Notes under the pieces: model-generated
The model's input: only the letters and a program-made list of their open reading frames with translations
Database searches by the model: none
What the model was told of the DNA's origin: nothing
Assembly: GCA_031367345.1 (NCBI GenBank)
Contig: JANLPR010000025.1
Coordinates: 1 to 64,000, forward strand
Direction of reading: 5' to 3'
Length of the DNA stretch: 64,000 nt
From: JADKIH01 sp031367345
GTDB lineage: Bacteria > Bacteroidota > Bacteroidia > AKYH767-A > 2013-40CM-41-45
In this document: positions 53,001 to 62,682 of the stretch, one piece after another
Layout: each line of letters opens with the position of its first letter
How positions within the stretch are numbered: the stretch's first letter is position 1
Program-made: the position numbers and the translations under genes

Positions 53001-55758
53001 CTCCATTATTCCAGAGATAAGTAAATGGCGGAGTACCACCAAAGACATTCACAGTTGCAGAACCGCTAGAATCACCATAGCATTTTAAATTCACAGCACC
53101 GATGTAAGTAGCCGGAGATATTAACGGAACTAGACTATCCGGTTCTGTTATTGTAATTGTATCTCGACGCATACAACCGTTGATATCGGTAACATCGACT
53201 TGATAAAAACCGGCTGGAATTAAATATGCGCTATCGTTATTACTTATGTTAGGAGTCCAAGCATATGAATATACATTTGCTCCACCATTAAGATGCGTTA
53301 AAATAAAACCACTACTTTCTCCTTTACATCCAACGTTTCTGATTGTCCAAGGATTTGCTAAAACTGCCGGTTGAGTGATTGTATCACTTAGTGTTTTACT
53401 GCAACCTTTGTTATCAGTAACGACTACCGAATAAATACCTGCAGGCAAATTACGAATTGAATCAGTTGTTGCACTTGAACTCCATAAATATGTATACGGT
53501 GCAGTACCTCCACTTGATAATACTTTAATTTTCCCAGTTGTGTCACCAAAACAAGCAACATCTGTTCCTCCCGGTGCCAATGGATAATTAAATAGCGAAG
53601 GGTTTAATACAGAAGGCGCGGTAATTACAATGTTCGTATCGAATGAACAATTATTTACATCTACAAGATGAACAAGGTATGTACCGGCAAAAAGAGAATC
53701 AGCAGTATTTCCTGAGTCGCCATTCGACCAATTTATAACATAAGGACCGGTACCTCCTACCGGATTTACAGAAGCAGTTCCATTACTACCACCGAAGCAA
53801 CTTACATTTGTTGTAGATAAAGATGAAGTAGGAATTCCGAGAGCTACCGGCGGTTCAGTAATAGTTTGACTAATTATAAACTGACAATTATTAAAATCGC
53901 GTATTGTATCTGAATAATTTCCAGGAGCAAGATTTGTGATTGCAGCAGTTGTTGCGCCATTGGACCATGCGTGAGTATAAGGACCGGTACCATTACTTGC
54001 AGTGATGGTGATACTTCCGTTATTATTATTTTTACATGTCACATTATCAAATTGCGATACAACAGCTGAAAGAGCAGCTGCCGGTTGCGTTATAACTACT
54101 GTTTGTGTTGAGGTACATCCATTTTGATCGGTCGCTATTACAGTATATGAATTCGCAGACAATCCCGTTGCATTAAAAGTTGTTTGTCCGCTTGGCGTCC
54201 ATAAATAAGTATAAGGAGCTATTCCTCCGCTTGCATTAATAGTAGCACTACCATTAGCACCGCCAAAGCAAGAAACATTAGAATCAACGACAGTCGTGGA
54301 AGATAAACCAAGCGGAGGTTGAATCAAATTGATTGATGCACTGCTTGTACAACCACTGGCATCAGAAACTGTGACAGTATATGTATTCGCACCAAGCCCT
54401 GTAGCCGTTTGCGTAGTTTGTCCGGAAGGGCTCCATGAATACGAATATGGTGCGAAGCCTCCGCCGGGGGTAGCAGTTGCGCTTGCTGTGGCTCCGTTTC
54501 GACAAGCAATATTATAACCGTTAAAAAAAGTAGAGCTTACAGACGCAGTAATTTTTGGAACATAAATACTAAACGAATAAGATTGCGAACCAGCATAAGG
54601 GCAAGCATTATCACGCGCCGTGAGTACAAAACTGTAAGGTTGATTTCTTGCATCGGCAGCAGAAGGCGTCCAAGTAAAAGTTCCGACTGGATATTGAGTA
54701 CCGGCAGTGGTGAATGTAGCACCCGGTATGGAGTTATTCCAGCTAACTACCAATGAATCTGTAGCATTTGCATCAGCAGAATTGACAGTAAAAGTTAACG
54801 TACTTCCGGGGCATACAGTTGCCGTATAATTAGATGTTCCGTTGATACCACTTACAGTAGGAAGAAAGTTAGGATTACAAGGTCGAGTAAGAAATTGCAT
54901 ATCTCTCATAACACTACCGATCAATACGCCATTACGATATTCACGTACTAAAATGGCAGTAACACCAATTTCATTATTGACAGTAGGTGTCATAACAATA
55001 TCTCCATTAGAAGAATTAAGTGAGATAGCCGGGCTTGAAGTAACCGGATTAGCTGCTGAATAACCGGGATTGAAAGTAACAGTCCCTACAGTATTGCTAG
55101 ACGTATTATATGTTTTAGGAGTGATAAACGAGTAAACTAACGAATCGCCATCAGGATCATAAACGCCATGATTAAAAGTAAAAGACTGATTCACACAAAT
55201 GAAAGTAACCGGGATATTGGTAAATTGAGGAGAGCTATTCGTTGGAGCAGCTAAGTTATTTAAAGTTGCTTCGATGTACATATTCGCACTGCAAGGGCTG
55301 TTCAAAGTTGTGATTGCACAATTTCTGCAACACACATAAAAACTCATAACCCAATCATTACATTTAGAAGGCAAAGTAACATTGCTTGTATACCTGTATA
55401 GCTGGTAGCCCGAATAGGTTGAAGTTGAGCTTACGCATTTAGTGATAACAGATCGACAAGGAAAAGTAATTTCTTTTCCGCTTGAAGTATCAAGAGCTAA
55501 TGTGTAGTTCTGATTTTTACTACAAGATGTTGATTTTGCATTTAAAGTAATTGAAGTTGGAGCAGCAACACCTGCACAATCTCTATAAAACGAAACGGTT
55601 ACTCGAAATGTATTACCACTAATCCAAGTGTATTGCAAATCAGCTCCGGCAGAATGGGTTGCATTAGCATTAAAAGAGATTAGCGATAAAAAAATAATGC
55701 TGACAAAAAAAGCAAGTTTGGCAATTTTTGAATTTGAAAATGTAGATAGTTGAAACAT
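50047..55758 (-). CDS. Giant SprB-repeat surface protein (17 repeats) with type B sorting domain
   Basis: 1903 residues. After the signal peptide (KLAFFVSIIFLSLISFNANA) comes a Cys-rich ~290-residue N-terminal domain (THSAGADLQYTWISGNTFRV, SFYVCCRNCAITT, VYDPDGDSLVYSF). A PKD-like unit follows, then 17 SprB-type repeats of about 75-83 residues from about 410 to 1750. Each has a Cys-x-Gly start (VSCFGGANGSATI), GGxxPYTYLW, GxYxVxVTDxxGC and xITxP, with a Cys pair that may be disulfide-bonded. The end, ELPSAYSPNDDGSNDAYVIH ... NRWGNLVYQKENYANEWVG ... LPEGTYFLILEI, is the gliding-motility-associated type B domain. Predicted T9SS adhesin; SprB-like motility is inference. Confidence 0.93.
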   Translation of the reverse strand: MFQLSTFSNSKIAKLAFFVSIIFLSLISFNANATHSAGADLQYTWISGNTFRVTVSFYRDCAGVAAPTSITLNAKSTSCSKNQNYTLALDTSSGKEITFPCRSVITKCVSSTSTYSGYQLYRYTSNVTLPSKCNDWVMSFYVCCRNCAITTLNSPCSANMYIEATLNNLAAPTNSSPQFTNIPVTFICVNQSFTFNHGVYDPDGDSLVYSFITPKTYNTSSNTVGTVTFNPGYSAANPVTSSPAISLNSSNGDIVMTPTVNNEIGVTAILVREYRNGVLIGSVMRDMQFLTRPCNPNFLPTVSGINGTSNYTATVCPGSTLTFTVNSADANATDSLVVSWNNSIPGATFTTAGTQYPVGTFTWTPSAADARNQPYSFVLTARDNACPYAGSQSYSFSIYVPKITASVSSTFFNGYNIACRNGATASATATPGGGFAPYSYSWSPSGQTTQTATGLGANTYTVTVSDASGCTSSASINLIQPPLGLSSTTVVDSNVSCFGGANGSATINASGGIAPYTYLWTPSGQTTFNATGLSANSYTVIATDQNGCTSTQTVVITQPAAALSAVVSQFDNVTCKNNNNGSITITASNGTGPYTHAWSNGATTAAITNLAPGNYSDTIRDFNNCQFIISQTITEPPVALGIPTSSLSTTNVSCFGGSNGTASVNPVGGTGPYVINWSNGDSGNTADSLFAGTYLVHLVDVNNCSFDTNIVITAPSVLNPSLFNYPLAPGGTDVACFGDTTGKIKVLSSGGTAPYTYLWSSSATTDSIRNLPAGIYSVVVTDNKGCSKTLSDTITQPAVLANPWTIRNVGCKGESSGFILTHLNGGANVYSYAWTPNISNNDSAYLIPAGFYQVDVTDINGCMRRDTITITEPDSLVPLISPATYIGAVNLKCYGDSSGSATVNVFGGTPPFTYLWNNGASAVTINNLTADRITVRVVDANGCSIEKDTTLNQPTPFSYANNPTNPRCYGDTTGFIKLNVSGSTPAYSYNWSTGNSTDSIGQLVSGFYYCLIEDQNNCKDSLAFTLTNPDSITTSANVSDYLGYNISCNGGNNGYIQVFATGGDSTFTYAWSNAATADSIYSLIAATYGLTITDGRGCRKDTTISLNEPMALSLTLLPDTFVGGTNVRCFGYNDGAAHSSVSGGTSPYQYQWSNGDIADSTVGLTAGNYLLTVTDSNNCVVMDSITIAQPGPVNLAAVIPMYNGYNIPCFGDTNTCITLNMTGGNNPFTFVWDGVDTITAPTRCNLGADTFNIVVVDGNGCQLDTFFILTGPAPISFITNLSAFGIYNINCNGQTNGAIDVTMNGGVAPFAYQWSNTATTEDISTLSAGFYQLNVTDNNGCLDSVSYTLTEPPILTATLASTNATCSVNNGTATATPSGGVSPYTYLWSNTQITNPAVGLVPQNYSVVITDSIGCTYNDTITVDGVPLAAIAVSSSSNNRCYGFSEGSATVSLTNGTAPFTYAWSNGDVTSTADSLAVGSYSLVVTDSNNCVSNATVVITEPAPFAFTYSVTNAFCNGLNNGTATVSTSGGTGSYLFNWSNGDQGNYADSLAGGYALVQVTDSFNCTQTDSVQIIQGSTIVSSIASSTNVSCFGGNNGTASVQPASGGIGPLSYLWSNNDQGLVADTLTVGNYSVNISDSANCSVAINITITQPQLLAANISSTNVTCNALDNGVVSTNVTGGVAGYSFVWTPSGSGTSISNLSPGTYSVLVTDQNNCTTSASATITQPQAIVANAGGDVGNCIEVFALNANLLVGYSGQWSVASGTATFNNINSPSPTVVGLTLGNNMLVWTITDGTCFGSDTIVVRRKTDDECILELPSAYSPNDDGSNDAYVIHGIERYPNNILSVFNRWGNLVYQKENYANEWVGNNNSGEQLPEGTYFLILEIRNTDIKLNTYVDVRR

Positions 55759-55881
55759 TAAAATGTAGATTAAATTCCTTTGTTTTCGGAATATATGATT
55801 TTATAAAAATCACCATTCTTTTCATAGCTAAAACAAAAGTTTCACGAATCATTTTAACATACTTTTCAACAATATCAAACA

Positions 55882-55915
55882 AAATAAAGGCCGACTTTAC
55901 AGCCGGCCTTTATTT
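55882..55915 (-). terminator. Intrinsic terminator after the OmpA-like gene
   Basis: AAATAAAGGCCG (55882-55893) pairs fully with CGGCCTTTATTT (55904-55915), loop of 10. It separates the three-gene run from the 1903-residue gene, so the latter should have its own promoter. Confidence 0.88.
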
Positions 55916-55931
55916 ATGAAATAAATTTTTA

Positions 55932-57830
55932 CTATTTCGACATCGAAGTAACTCTAAATTCAGTTCTACGATTTGCCTGATGTTCTTCTTCTGTACACTT
56001 TACGTCATTCGAACATCTGTTTACCAATTCAGATTCGCCATATCCTTTGGCAACCATCCTTGAAGAACTGATTCCTTTTGACACAATATAATTTACAGCT
56101 GCCTCTGCTCTTTTCTGCGACAATATTAGATTGTATTTATCATCTGCTCTTGAATCAGTGTGCGATCCTAATTCAATATTGATCATTGGGTTCTCCTTTA
56201 AAATTTGAACTAAGCGATCCAATTCAATGCCCGCATCTTCACGAATATCCCATTTGTCTAGATCATAATAAATATTCTTCAACACAATTGGCTTATTCAC
56301 AATAATACGTTCAAGTTCTAACCTTAGTTTTACAAACATATCCTCGCTTCTGTTTTTACCAACAGTAGTTACCGGTTCAGTATTTGTAAAATATCCATCT
56401 TTACTTCCAACAACGGAATAATTTGTTTGCGGGTTCAATTTAAATTTAAATTTTCCATCAGGTCCGGTTGTAATCGATTCCTTTTTACCTGTCATCAGAT
56501 TAGTTAATTCAGCTAAAACACCTTCAACCGGTTGTTGAGTTGCTTTATCGATAGCAATTCCTTCCAAAGTAAATCGAACATCGTTGATTGTAAAATTGTA
56601 TAGATTATCTTGAGTTGTATTTTTAGAATTACGATTACTCGATAAAATACCTGCTGTAGCATTATCATTTAATGCAATTCCGAAATCATCATAACTTGTA
56701 TTCATTGGATACCCCATGTTACGTGCATCACTCCACGATAACCCATTGAGTGTACTTGAAAAAATGTCTAATCCGCCCATATTATAATGCCCTTCAGAAC
56801 TAAAATAAAGGATTGAATCTTTCCAGATTGTAGGGAACATTTCATTGTAAGGAGTATTGATTGAAGGTCCTAAATTTACCGGCTTACTCCATGTGCCATT
56901 CATTTTTTCGACCACGTAAATGTCTGTTCCACCTAAACCTCCGGGCATATCAGAAACAAAATACATCTTGGTTCCTTTTTCATTCATTGAAGGATGACCA
57001 TTACTGTATTCTTTGCTGTTATATTCAAATTCGGAAATATTTCCCCAAAGTGTATCTTTTTTAACAGCTCGATAAATTTTTAGATCAACTATATCGGCCG
57101 ATGATTTTTGTACTTTCTTCTTTTCATAATTATTTCTAGTAAAATAAACTGTATCCCCAGTTGCATTGAAAGTTGCCGGACCATCATGATAAAGTCCATT
57201 TAATCCTGCAAAAGCTTTTGGCGCTGCAAAACCATTATCTAGATTACCTTTAGAGTAGTACAGTTCAAGAAACGGCCGACCGGTCCATTCGTATGTTTTT
57301 GCTGCAGTATTACGATCGCTTGTAAAAGCAATTCCATCTTTATACCAAACTGGAGAGAAATTACTTTGACCGGTATTCAACATAGATGTTTGAATTGTAT
57401 ATTTTGCAGAATCTTTTTTCCATCCTTCAACGCTATCGCAACTTGCTTTCAAGCGACGAACAGATTCATCTGTCGGATTAGCTTGTAAGTAAAGATCAAA
57501 ATATGAGCTTGCCATTACATATTTTTCGCTTCGCATCAACATTTGCGCATAGCGAAGTTTGTGAATAGGTTGCGCATCTTTTAAAAGTACGACTTTAGCA
57601 TATTCCTGTTCTGCTTTGGGAAGATTATTCATTTTACGGAAACTCTCCGCCAAACTAATTTGAGCGGCGTCGTTTGTTTTTTTACTTAATCCTTTTTGAT
57701 ATTCAGGAATCGCTTTGTTATAAGCAAGATCATTAAAATAATGATTCCCTTGACGGATGTGATAATTTGCACAGCCACTCATGAGCAAGCTGATAGAAAG
57801 CAATGCAAGTGAAAATTTTTGTTTGATCAT
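55932..57830 (-). CDS. OmpA-family lipoprotein, PorE-like
   Basis: 632 residues. The lipoprotein signal ends in LLMSGC with the acylated Cys at 20. Then TPR-like helices (about 25-140), a PD40/WD40-like propeller (about 165-400, with FTSDRNTAAKTYEW, KMYFVSDMPGGLGGTDIYVV and ILYFSSEGHYNMGGLDIFSS), a carboxypeptidase-regulatory-like beta sandwich (about 420-500, VEGVLAELTNLMTGKKESIT), and a C-terminal OmpA domain (ELGSHTDSRADDKYNLILSQ, GYGESELVNRC) that binds peptidoglycan. This order matches PorE of the T9SS. Next to a PorP/SprF gene it probably anchors that channel or its cargo to the wall. Confidence 0.9.
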   Translation of the reverse strand: MIKQKFSLALLSISLLMSGCANYHIRQGNHYFNDLAYNKAIPEYQKGLSKKTNDAAQISLAESFRKMNNLPKAEQEYAKVVLLKDAQPIHKLRYAQMLMRSEKYVMASSYFDLYLQANPTDESVRRLKASCDSVEGWKKDSAKYTIQTSMLNTGQSNFSPVWYKDGIAFTSDRNTAAKTYEWTGRPFLELYYSKGNLDNGFAAPKAFAGLNGLYHDGPATFNATGDTVYFTRNNYEKKKVQKSSADIVDLKIYRAVKKDTLWGNISEFEYNSKEYSNGHPSMNEKGTKMYFVSDMPGGLGGTDIYVVEKMNGTWSKPVNLGPSINTPYNEMFPTIWKDSILYFSSEGHYNMGGLDIFSSTLNGLSWSDARNMGYPMNTSYDDFGIALNDNATAGILSSNRNSKNTTQDNLYNFTINDVRFTLEGIAIDKATQQPVEGVLAELTNLMTGKKESITTGPDGKFKFKLNPQTNYSVVGSKDGYFTNTEPVTTVGKNRSEDMFVKLRLELERIIVNKPIVLKNIYYDLDKWDIREDAGIELDRLVQILKENPMINIELGSHTDSRADDKYNLILSQKRAEAAVNYIVSKGISSSRMVAKGYGESELVNRCSNDVKCTEEEHQANRRTEFRVTSMSK

Positions 57831-57876
57831 TAGTATGTGTTTTTCGAAAACAGAATTTATTTTGTCAGTAATTGAA

Positions 57877-58806
57877 TTAGAAATATCTTGGTGTTTTGAT
57901 CTTCATAATATCATAACCAAAATCATAGCCAAGCATAATTTCATGAGAACCGCTTGAGTAATGTTTTACATCGGTTGTTGTAAAGTCATAACTATATCCT
58001 AATCTAAATTGCTTTGAAAGTTGAAATTCCACTAGTGCTACGAAACTATCATTCGTACGATAGCTACCACCAATCCATAAAATCTGAGATAATAATACAT
58101 TCACATTGAAGTCAGCTTCTACAGGGGCATTGGGAACATATTTCACAAGCACACTTGGTCTAAGCACAACATTTGGATTTAATTCAAGAGCAACTCCCGA
58201 AGTCAAGTAATAATGTCGAACTTGATTAGGGACAACAGCACTACTAGGACTTACACTTAATGAATAAGCAGGATCATAACTAATAATCGTAGGTACAGAG
58301 AGACCTGCATAGAATTTTTCTGAGTATAGATAAATGCCAGCTCCAACATTAGGCAAGAACTTCGACGTCTTGTCACCTGCAAAGGCAGGATCGTTCGAAT
58401 CCCAATAAATCAAGTCGCTATTTTTATAGCTGTAATATCCACCACCGGCACGTAAACCCATACTAAGTTTAAGTTTTTTTCCAACAGGCAAATGATATGC
58501 TGCATTGATGTATGCATCGGTGCGATCAGTTACTCCAATTTTATCATGACTGATCAATGCTCCCCAACCAAAATTGGTAAGCCCTACCGGCCCGTGAATT
58601 GAAGCCACTTGAGTTGTAGGTGCTCCTTTAAAGTTTACCCATTGTTTTCTGTAAAGCAGAGAAGCCATCATGTAATCTTTACTTCCGGAGTAAGCCGGAT
58701 TTAGCAGTAAATGATTAAACATATATTGACTAACTAAAATGTCTTGCTGACAGTAACCAACAACACTTAATAACATAAGCATCGCTGAAATGTAAATCTT
58801 CTTCAT
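57877..58806 (-). CDS. PorP/SprF family type IX secretion membrane protein
   Basis: 309 residues: signal peptide MKKIYISAMLMLLSVVGYCQ, then a beta-barrel with the family opening SQYMFNHLLLNPAYSGSKDY, the LLYRKQWVNFKGAPTTQVAS stretch and a barrel C-terminus (HEIMLGYDFGYDI). SprF in Flavobacterium johnsoniae is needed to export SprB, and type B cargo generally travels with a nearby SprF-like partner. Here it follows the 1279-residue type B protein (36 bases) and precedes the OmpA lipoprotein (46 bases). Confidence 0.93.
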   Translation of the reverse strand: MKKIYISAMLMLLSVVGYCQQDILVSQYMFNHLLLNPAYSGSKDYMMASLLYRKQWVNFKGAPTTQVASIHGPVGLTNFGWGALISHDKIGVTDRTDAYINAAYHLPVGKKLKLSMGLRAGGGYYSYKNSDLIYWDSNDPAFAGDKTSKFLPNVGAGIYLYSEKFYAGLSVPTIISYDPAYSLSVSPSSAVVPNQVRHYYLTSGVALELNPNVVLRPSVLVKYVPNAPVEADFNVNVLLSQILWIGGSYRTNDSFVALVEFQLSKQFRLGYSYDFTTTDVKHYSSGSHEIMLGYDFGYDIMKIKTPRYF

Positions 58807-58842
58807 TTGATCTGGTTTTAGAAGCTCTTTTATTATTTAAAA

Positions 58843-61800
58843 TTAATTTCTACGTAAATCGACATACGTACTCAATTTGATAGTTGTATTTTTTATTTCA
58901 AGAATCACAAAATAGGTGCCTTCCGGTAAATCATTACCACTATTATTCTGACCTTTCCAATCTACATTCTTGTAATTATCGCGTGTGTACACTTCATTTC
59001 CCCAACGATTGAAAACTCTGAACACATTGTTCGGATAACCTTCAATTCCTTTTATTTCATAACCGTCGTTATGCATATCGCCATTAGGTGAAAATCCTGT
59101 AGGCAATAATAATTCGCATGCAATATCATAGTAAACTGAAACTGTATCCGATGCTGAACAACGCCCATTAGAAACCTGCCATAAGAAAACAGTTGATCCC
59201 ATCTGAAGATTACTCACCAACGAGTTTTCTTCTGATGGATTAGCAATGTTAGCAGTTGATGGCGTTTGTAATGACCAAGTACCTGAACCTACCGCCGGCG
59301 AAAGTGCATTCAACTGTCCTTTGTTTTCACAAACCGTAGCAAACGGACCGGCATCTGCACTCACCGGTTCATCTGTTGTAAATAACAATGTATCACTATC
59401 AATACATAAATTGTTCGTGATTGTCCACGTTAAGATATGTTGACCAAACGATGAAGCAGTTGCAGTAGCGGTATTTAAATTAGAATTATCGAAAGTAACA
59501 GAAGTTGAATTCCACGTCCCTGCAAAACTAGGGAACAGACTTCCGTTTAACTGAATAGAATTGAGTCCACAAATAGAAGAATCCGGCCCGGCACTTGCTA
59601 CAACCGAGTTGTAATTATAAACTGTTATTGTTCTTGATATCTGACAAACACCATCGGTAACGGTCCATGTTAAATAGTTTGCACCACCAATTAAATTCGT
59701 AGCAATTGTTTGAGGATTGTTTACACTTCCAAAACTAACACCCGGATTTGCCGATGACCATGTACCAGTTGTATTTCCAATAATTGTTGCATTCAACTGA
59801 TAGCTATCGGTACCTCCACAAATAGCAGTATCACGACCTGCGTTAATTGGAACTGCCGGGGGTTGAGAAATACTCACAGAGAATGTAGCAGTACATCCGT
59901 TGGGATCAGTAACTACAACATTATATGGACCTGCGTCAATATTAGTAAGGTCTTGAGTAAATGCTTCTCCTTGATTCCAATTATAAGTGTACGGCCCACC
60001 TCCTACTACAGTAAGATCGATCGAAGCATCATTACTTCCATTACAACTTGCGTTTACTTGTGAAGCAAGTGAAATATTTATTTGCGGCGTAATGTTTATA
60101 GTTGTTGAAACAGAAGCTGTACATCCATTTGCATCAGTAATTGAAACAGTGTATGTTCCACCCGGCATATCAGTAACAAGTGAATCTGTTCCACCGAAAG
60201 GACTCCAATTATAATTATAAGGTCGAGTTCCGCCTGTTGGACTCACTACGGCCGCACCACTACTATCTCCATAACAGGAAGGGTTATTGCTCAAGAGTGT
60301 AATAGAAAGCACTTGTGGTTCTGTAATCGTAATTTGTGTAAAAGCGATACAACCAACCGAATCGCGAATGCCGGCAGTATAATTTCCTGCAGCTAAATTG
60401 AAAACAGAATCGCTTGATGCTGTACCATTCCAAGTAAAAGTAAATGGAGCTGTTCCTCCTTGTGGCACAATCACAGCACTTCCATTTGAATTACCATTAC
60501 ACAATGGAGTTGAAAGAACGGTAACAGACGGAGAAGGAATTGTGTTATTGGAAACCGGAACTGATAAAGAAGTGGTACATGAGTTTTGATCGGTAACAAT
60601 CACCGAATAAATACCTGCCGGAACATTATTTAATGTATTTGAAATAACTCCTAATGTATCCCATGCATAGGTGTAAGATGGTGCGCCACCGCTTACATTT
60701 ACAGAAGCAGACCCATCGGCTAAATTACAACCTGCCGGCGTACTACTTCCTGTAACAGAAATTGGAGATGGAGCAAATACATTTACATTTTGAGATGAAG
60801 TACAACCAACAGAATCTGTAACAGAAACTGTGTAAAGTCCGGGTGAAAGATTTGTTGCTGTCGGGCCAAATTGCACCGGAATCGTATTCCAAACGTAAGT
60901 GTAAGCAGGAGTTCCACCCGATGCCGTTACAGTTGCGATACCATTGGTACTATATGAACAACGTAAAGTTGAAACTGTATCGATGTTAATCAACACACTT
61001 CCCGAACCAGTAGAGATTGAAACAGAATCAACTTTCGTACAACCATTCGCATCGCTGATTGTAACTTGATAAACTCCCGAAGGTAAATTACTCACCGTGT
61101 CGTTTAACGTGGCAGGAATTGTATTCCAGCTATAATTTAAGTTGCCTGTACCTCCATAACCATAAGCTACTGCAAAACCATTTGAAGTACACGGAGTACC
61201 TGTTGAGTAAATGCTATCTCCTATTACCGGCGGTTCTGTAATTGTAGTATTTCCTGATGCAGAACAACCACTTGACGTATTTAAAACAGTAACAGAATAT
61301 GTTCCGGCTGAAAGTCCGGTAATTGATGAAGTCGTTTGATTTCCGGGCGACCATGAATAAGTAAACGGTCCGGCACCTGATGTATTTGCCATTGCGCTTC
61401 CATCGCCCATTCCATTACATGAAACATTTGATGAGGAAACATTTTGCAAAGGAGTATTTACATATATATTATAAGAGTAAGTCTGATACCCATTGTTTGG
61501 GCACGAATTATCTGTAACAGTAACTGTAAAAGTATATGGGAGTGTGCTTGGATTATTCGTTGGAGCAGTCCAGCAAAAATGACCTGTTGGATGTGGAAAT
61601 CCGGTAACTGAAAAAGTACCATTTATTATTCCTTGATTCCAAACCATCGATACCACTTGATCTGTATCAGCATCATTACTAAAAATGTCGAAACAGAAAG
61701 AAGTGCCAGGACAAACAGTAGTATCTCTTGAAGGGGATCCGTTAATGCCGGAAGCAATAGGAATATTGTTACTGCATGGACGAATATAAATTTCCATATC

Positions 61801-62682
61801 ACGAACAACACTTCCAATTAAAATTCCATTTCTGTATTCTTGAATCAGCACTGAGAGAACACCAACTTCTTGTTGTTGCGGAGTAAAAGAAATATCACCG
61901 GTAAGACTACTAATGGTTAAAGCCGGCGAAGAAGTAATTGGACTGGTAGCAGAAAATCCGGGTAAGTAAGGAATCGGATTCATTGTTGAATCATTGATCA
62001 ACGGATCGACCAATGAATAAACTAATGAGTCACCATCAGGATCTGTTACACCATGATTATAAGTGAATGGTTGTCCAACACAAACAAAGGCGATTGGAAT
62101 ATTTGAAAATTGAGGTGATGAATTGCAAGTTACATTCAAATTATTCAGATGTGTATAAATATAAAGTCCGGGATTAGATCCCGGTACACAAGGTGATGTT
62201 TGTGCCATGGTGGTGATATCACAATTTCGACAACAATAACTCCAACCAATGATCCAATCGGAACATTGCATAGGTAGATTCACTGTTTGATAATATCGGT
62301 ATTGTTTTATTCCCGGGTTAGGAGAATTTGGATCAGAACATCGAGTGGTTGCAGTAGGACAAGGATAACTTATCTCCATACTATCACCGAGTACTAAAGT
62401 CTGTTGAAAAAATTGATTACAACTTTGAGAACTGAATTTAAGATACACTTCAGATAAAGCCTGAGAACCTGAACAGTCGCGATAAAAAGTCAGCACTACA
62501 CGATAAGAATTTCCTCCTAAGCAAGTATAGGAAATATCAGCACCGGCCATGTGCGTAGCGTAAGCCTTACGAGGAAAAATACCAATTGTAGCGGCAATAG
62601 AAATAAATAATATCAATCGACGTAAAAATGGTCGAAGATTTAATTGGTTTTCACTTGATTGAGTAAATTTCTGCATTGGCAT
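58843..62682 (-). CDS. Giant SprB-repeat surface protein (7 repeats) with type B sorting domain
   Basis: 1279 residues. The signal segment (RLILFISIAATIGIFPRKAYA) is followed by the same Cys-rich N-terminal domain as in the 1903-residue protein (THMAGADISYTCLGGNSYRV, WSYCCRNCDITT, VTDPDGDSLVYSL). A PKD-like unit comes next, then seven SprB-type repeats (about 425-950), three PKD/Ig-like repeats each opening with a DAG/AGPDSSIC-like motif (about 955-1185), and the type B sorting domain (LLPTGFSPNGDMHNDGYEIK ... FRVFNRWGNEVYTRDNY ... LPEGTYFVILEI). First gene of the operon with PorP/SprF and the OmpA lipoprotein, its likely export partners. Confidence 0.93.
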   Translation of the reverse strand: MPMQKFTQSSENQLNLRPFLRRLILFISIAATIGIFPRKAYATHMAGADISYTCLGGNSYRVVLTFYRDCSGSQALSEVYLKFSSQSCNQFFQQTLVLGDSMEISYPCPTATTRCSDPNSPNPGIKQYRYYQTVNLPMQCSDWIIGWSYCCRNCDITTMAQTSPCVPGSNPGLYIYTHLNNLNVTCNSSPQFSNIPIAFVCVGQPFTYNHGVTDPDGDSLVYSLVDPLINDSTMNPIPYLPGFSATSPITSSPALTISSLTGDISFTPQQQEVGVLSVLIQEYRNGILIGSVVRDMEIYIRPCSNNIPIASGINGSPSRDTTVCPGTSFCFDIFSNDADTDQVVSMVWNQGIINGTFSVTGFPHPTGHFCWTAPTNNPSTLPYTFTVTVTDNSCPNNGYQTYSYNIYVNTPLQNVSSSNVSCNGMGDGSAMANTSGAGPFTYSWSPGNQTTSSITGLSAGTYSVTVLNTSSGCSASGNTTITEPPVIGDSIYSTGTPCTSNGFAVAYGYGGTGNLNYSWNTIPATLNDTVSNLPSGVYQVTISDANGCTKVDSVSISTGSGSVLINIDTVSTLRCSYSTNGIATVTASGGTPAYTYVWNTIPVQFGPTATNLSPGLYTVSVTDSVGCTSSQNVNVFAPSPISVTGSSTPAGCNLADGSASVNVSGGAPSYTYAWDTLGVISNTLNNVPAGIYSVIVTDQNSCTTSLSVPVSNNTIPSPSVTVLSTPLCNGNSNGSAVIVPQGGTAPFTFTWNGTASSDSVFNLAAGNYTAGIRDSVGCIAFTQITITEPQVLSITLLSNNPSCYGDSSGAAVVSPTGGTRPYNYNWSPFGGTDSLVTDMPGGTYTVSITDANGCTASVSTTINITPQINISLASQVNASCNGSNDASIDLTVVGGGPYTYNWNQGEAFTQDLTNIDAGPYNVVVTDPNGCTATFSVSISQPPAVPINAGRDTAICGGTDSYQLNATIIGNTTGTWSSANPGVSFGSVNNPQTIATNLIGGANYLTWTVTDGVCQISRTITVYNYNSVVASAGPDSSICGLNSIQLNGSLFPSFAGTWNSTSVTFDNSNLNTATATASSFGQHILTWTITNNLCIDSDTLLFTTDEPVSADAGPFATVCENKGQLNALSPAVGSGTWSLQTPSTANIANPSEENSLVSNLQMGSTVFLWQVSNGRCSASDTVSVYYDIACELLLPTGFSPNGDMHNDGYEIKGIEGYPNNVFRVFNRWGNEVYTRDNYKNVDWKGQNNSGNDLPEGTYFVILEIKNTTIKLSTYVDLRRN

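Noticed and set aside
54329..54517. Plus-strand open frames inside the giant SprB-repeat genes
   Set aside because: They are antisense shadows of repeats with biased codon use and have no signal or family likeness.
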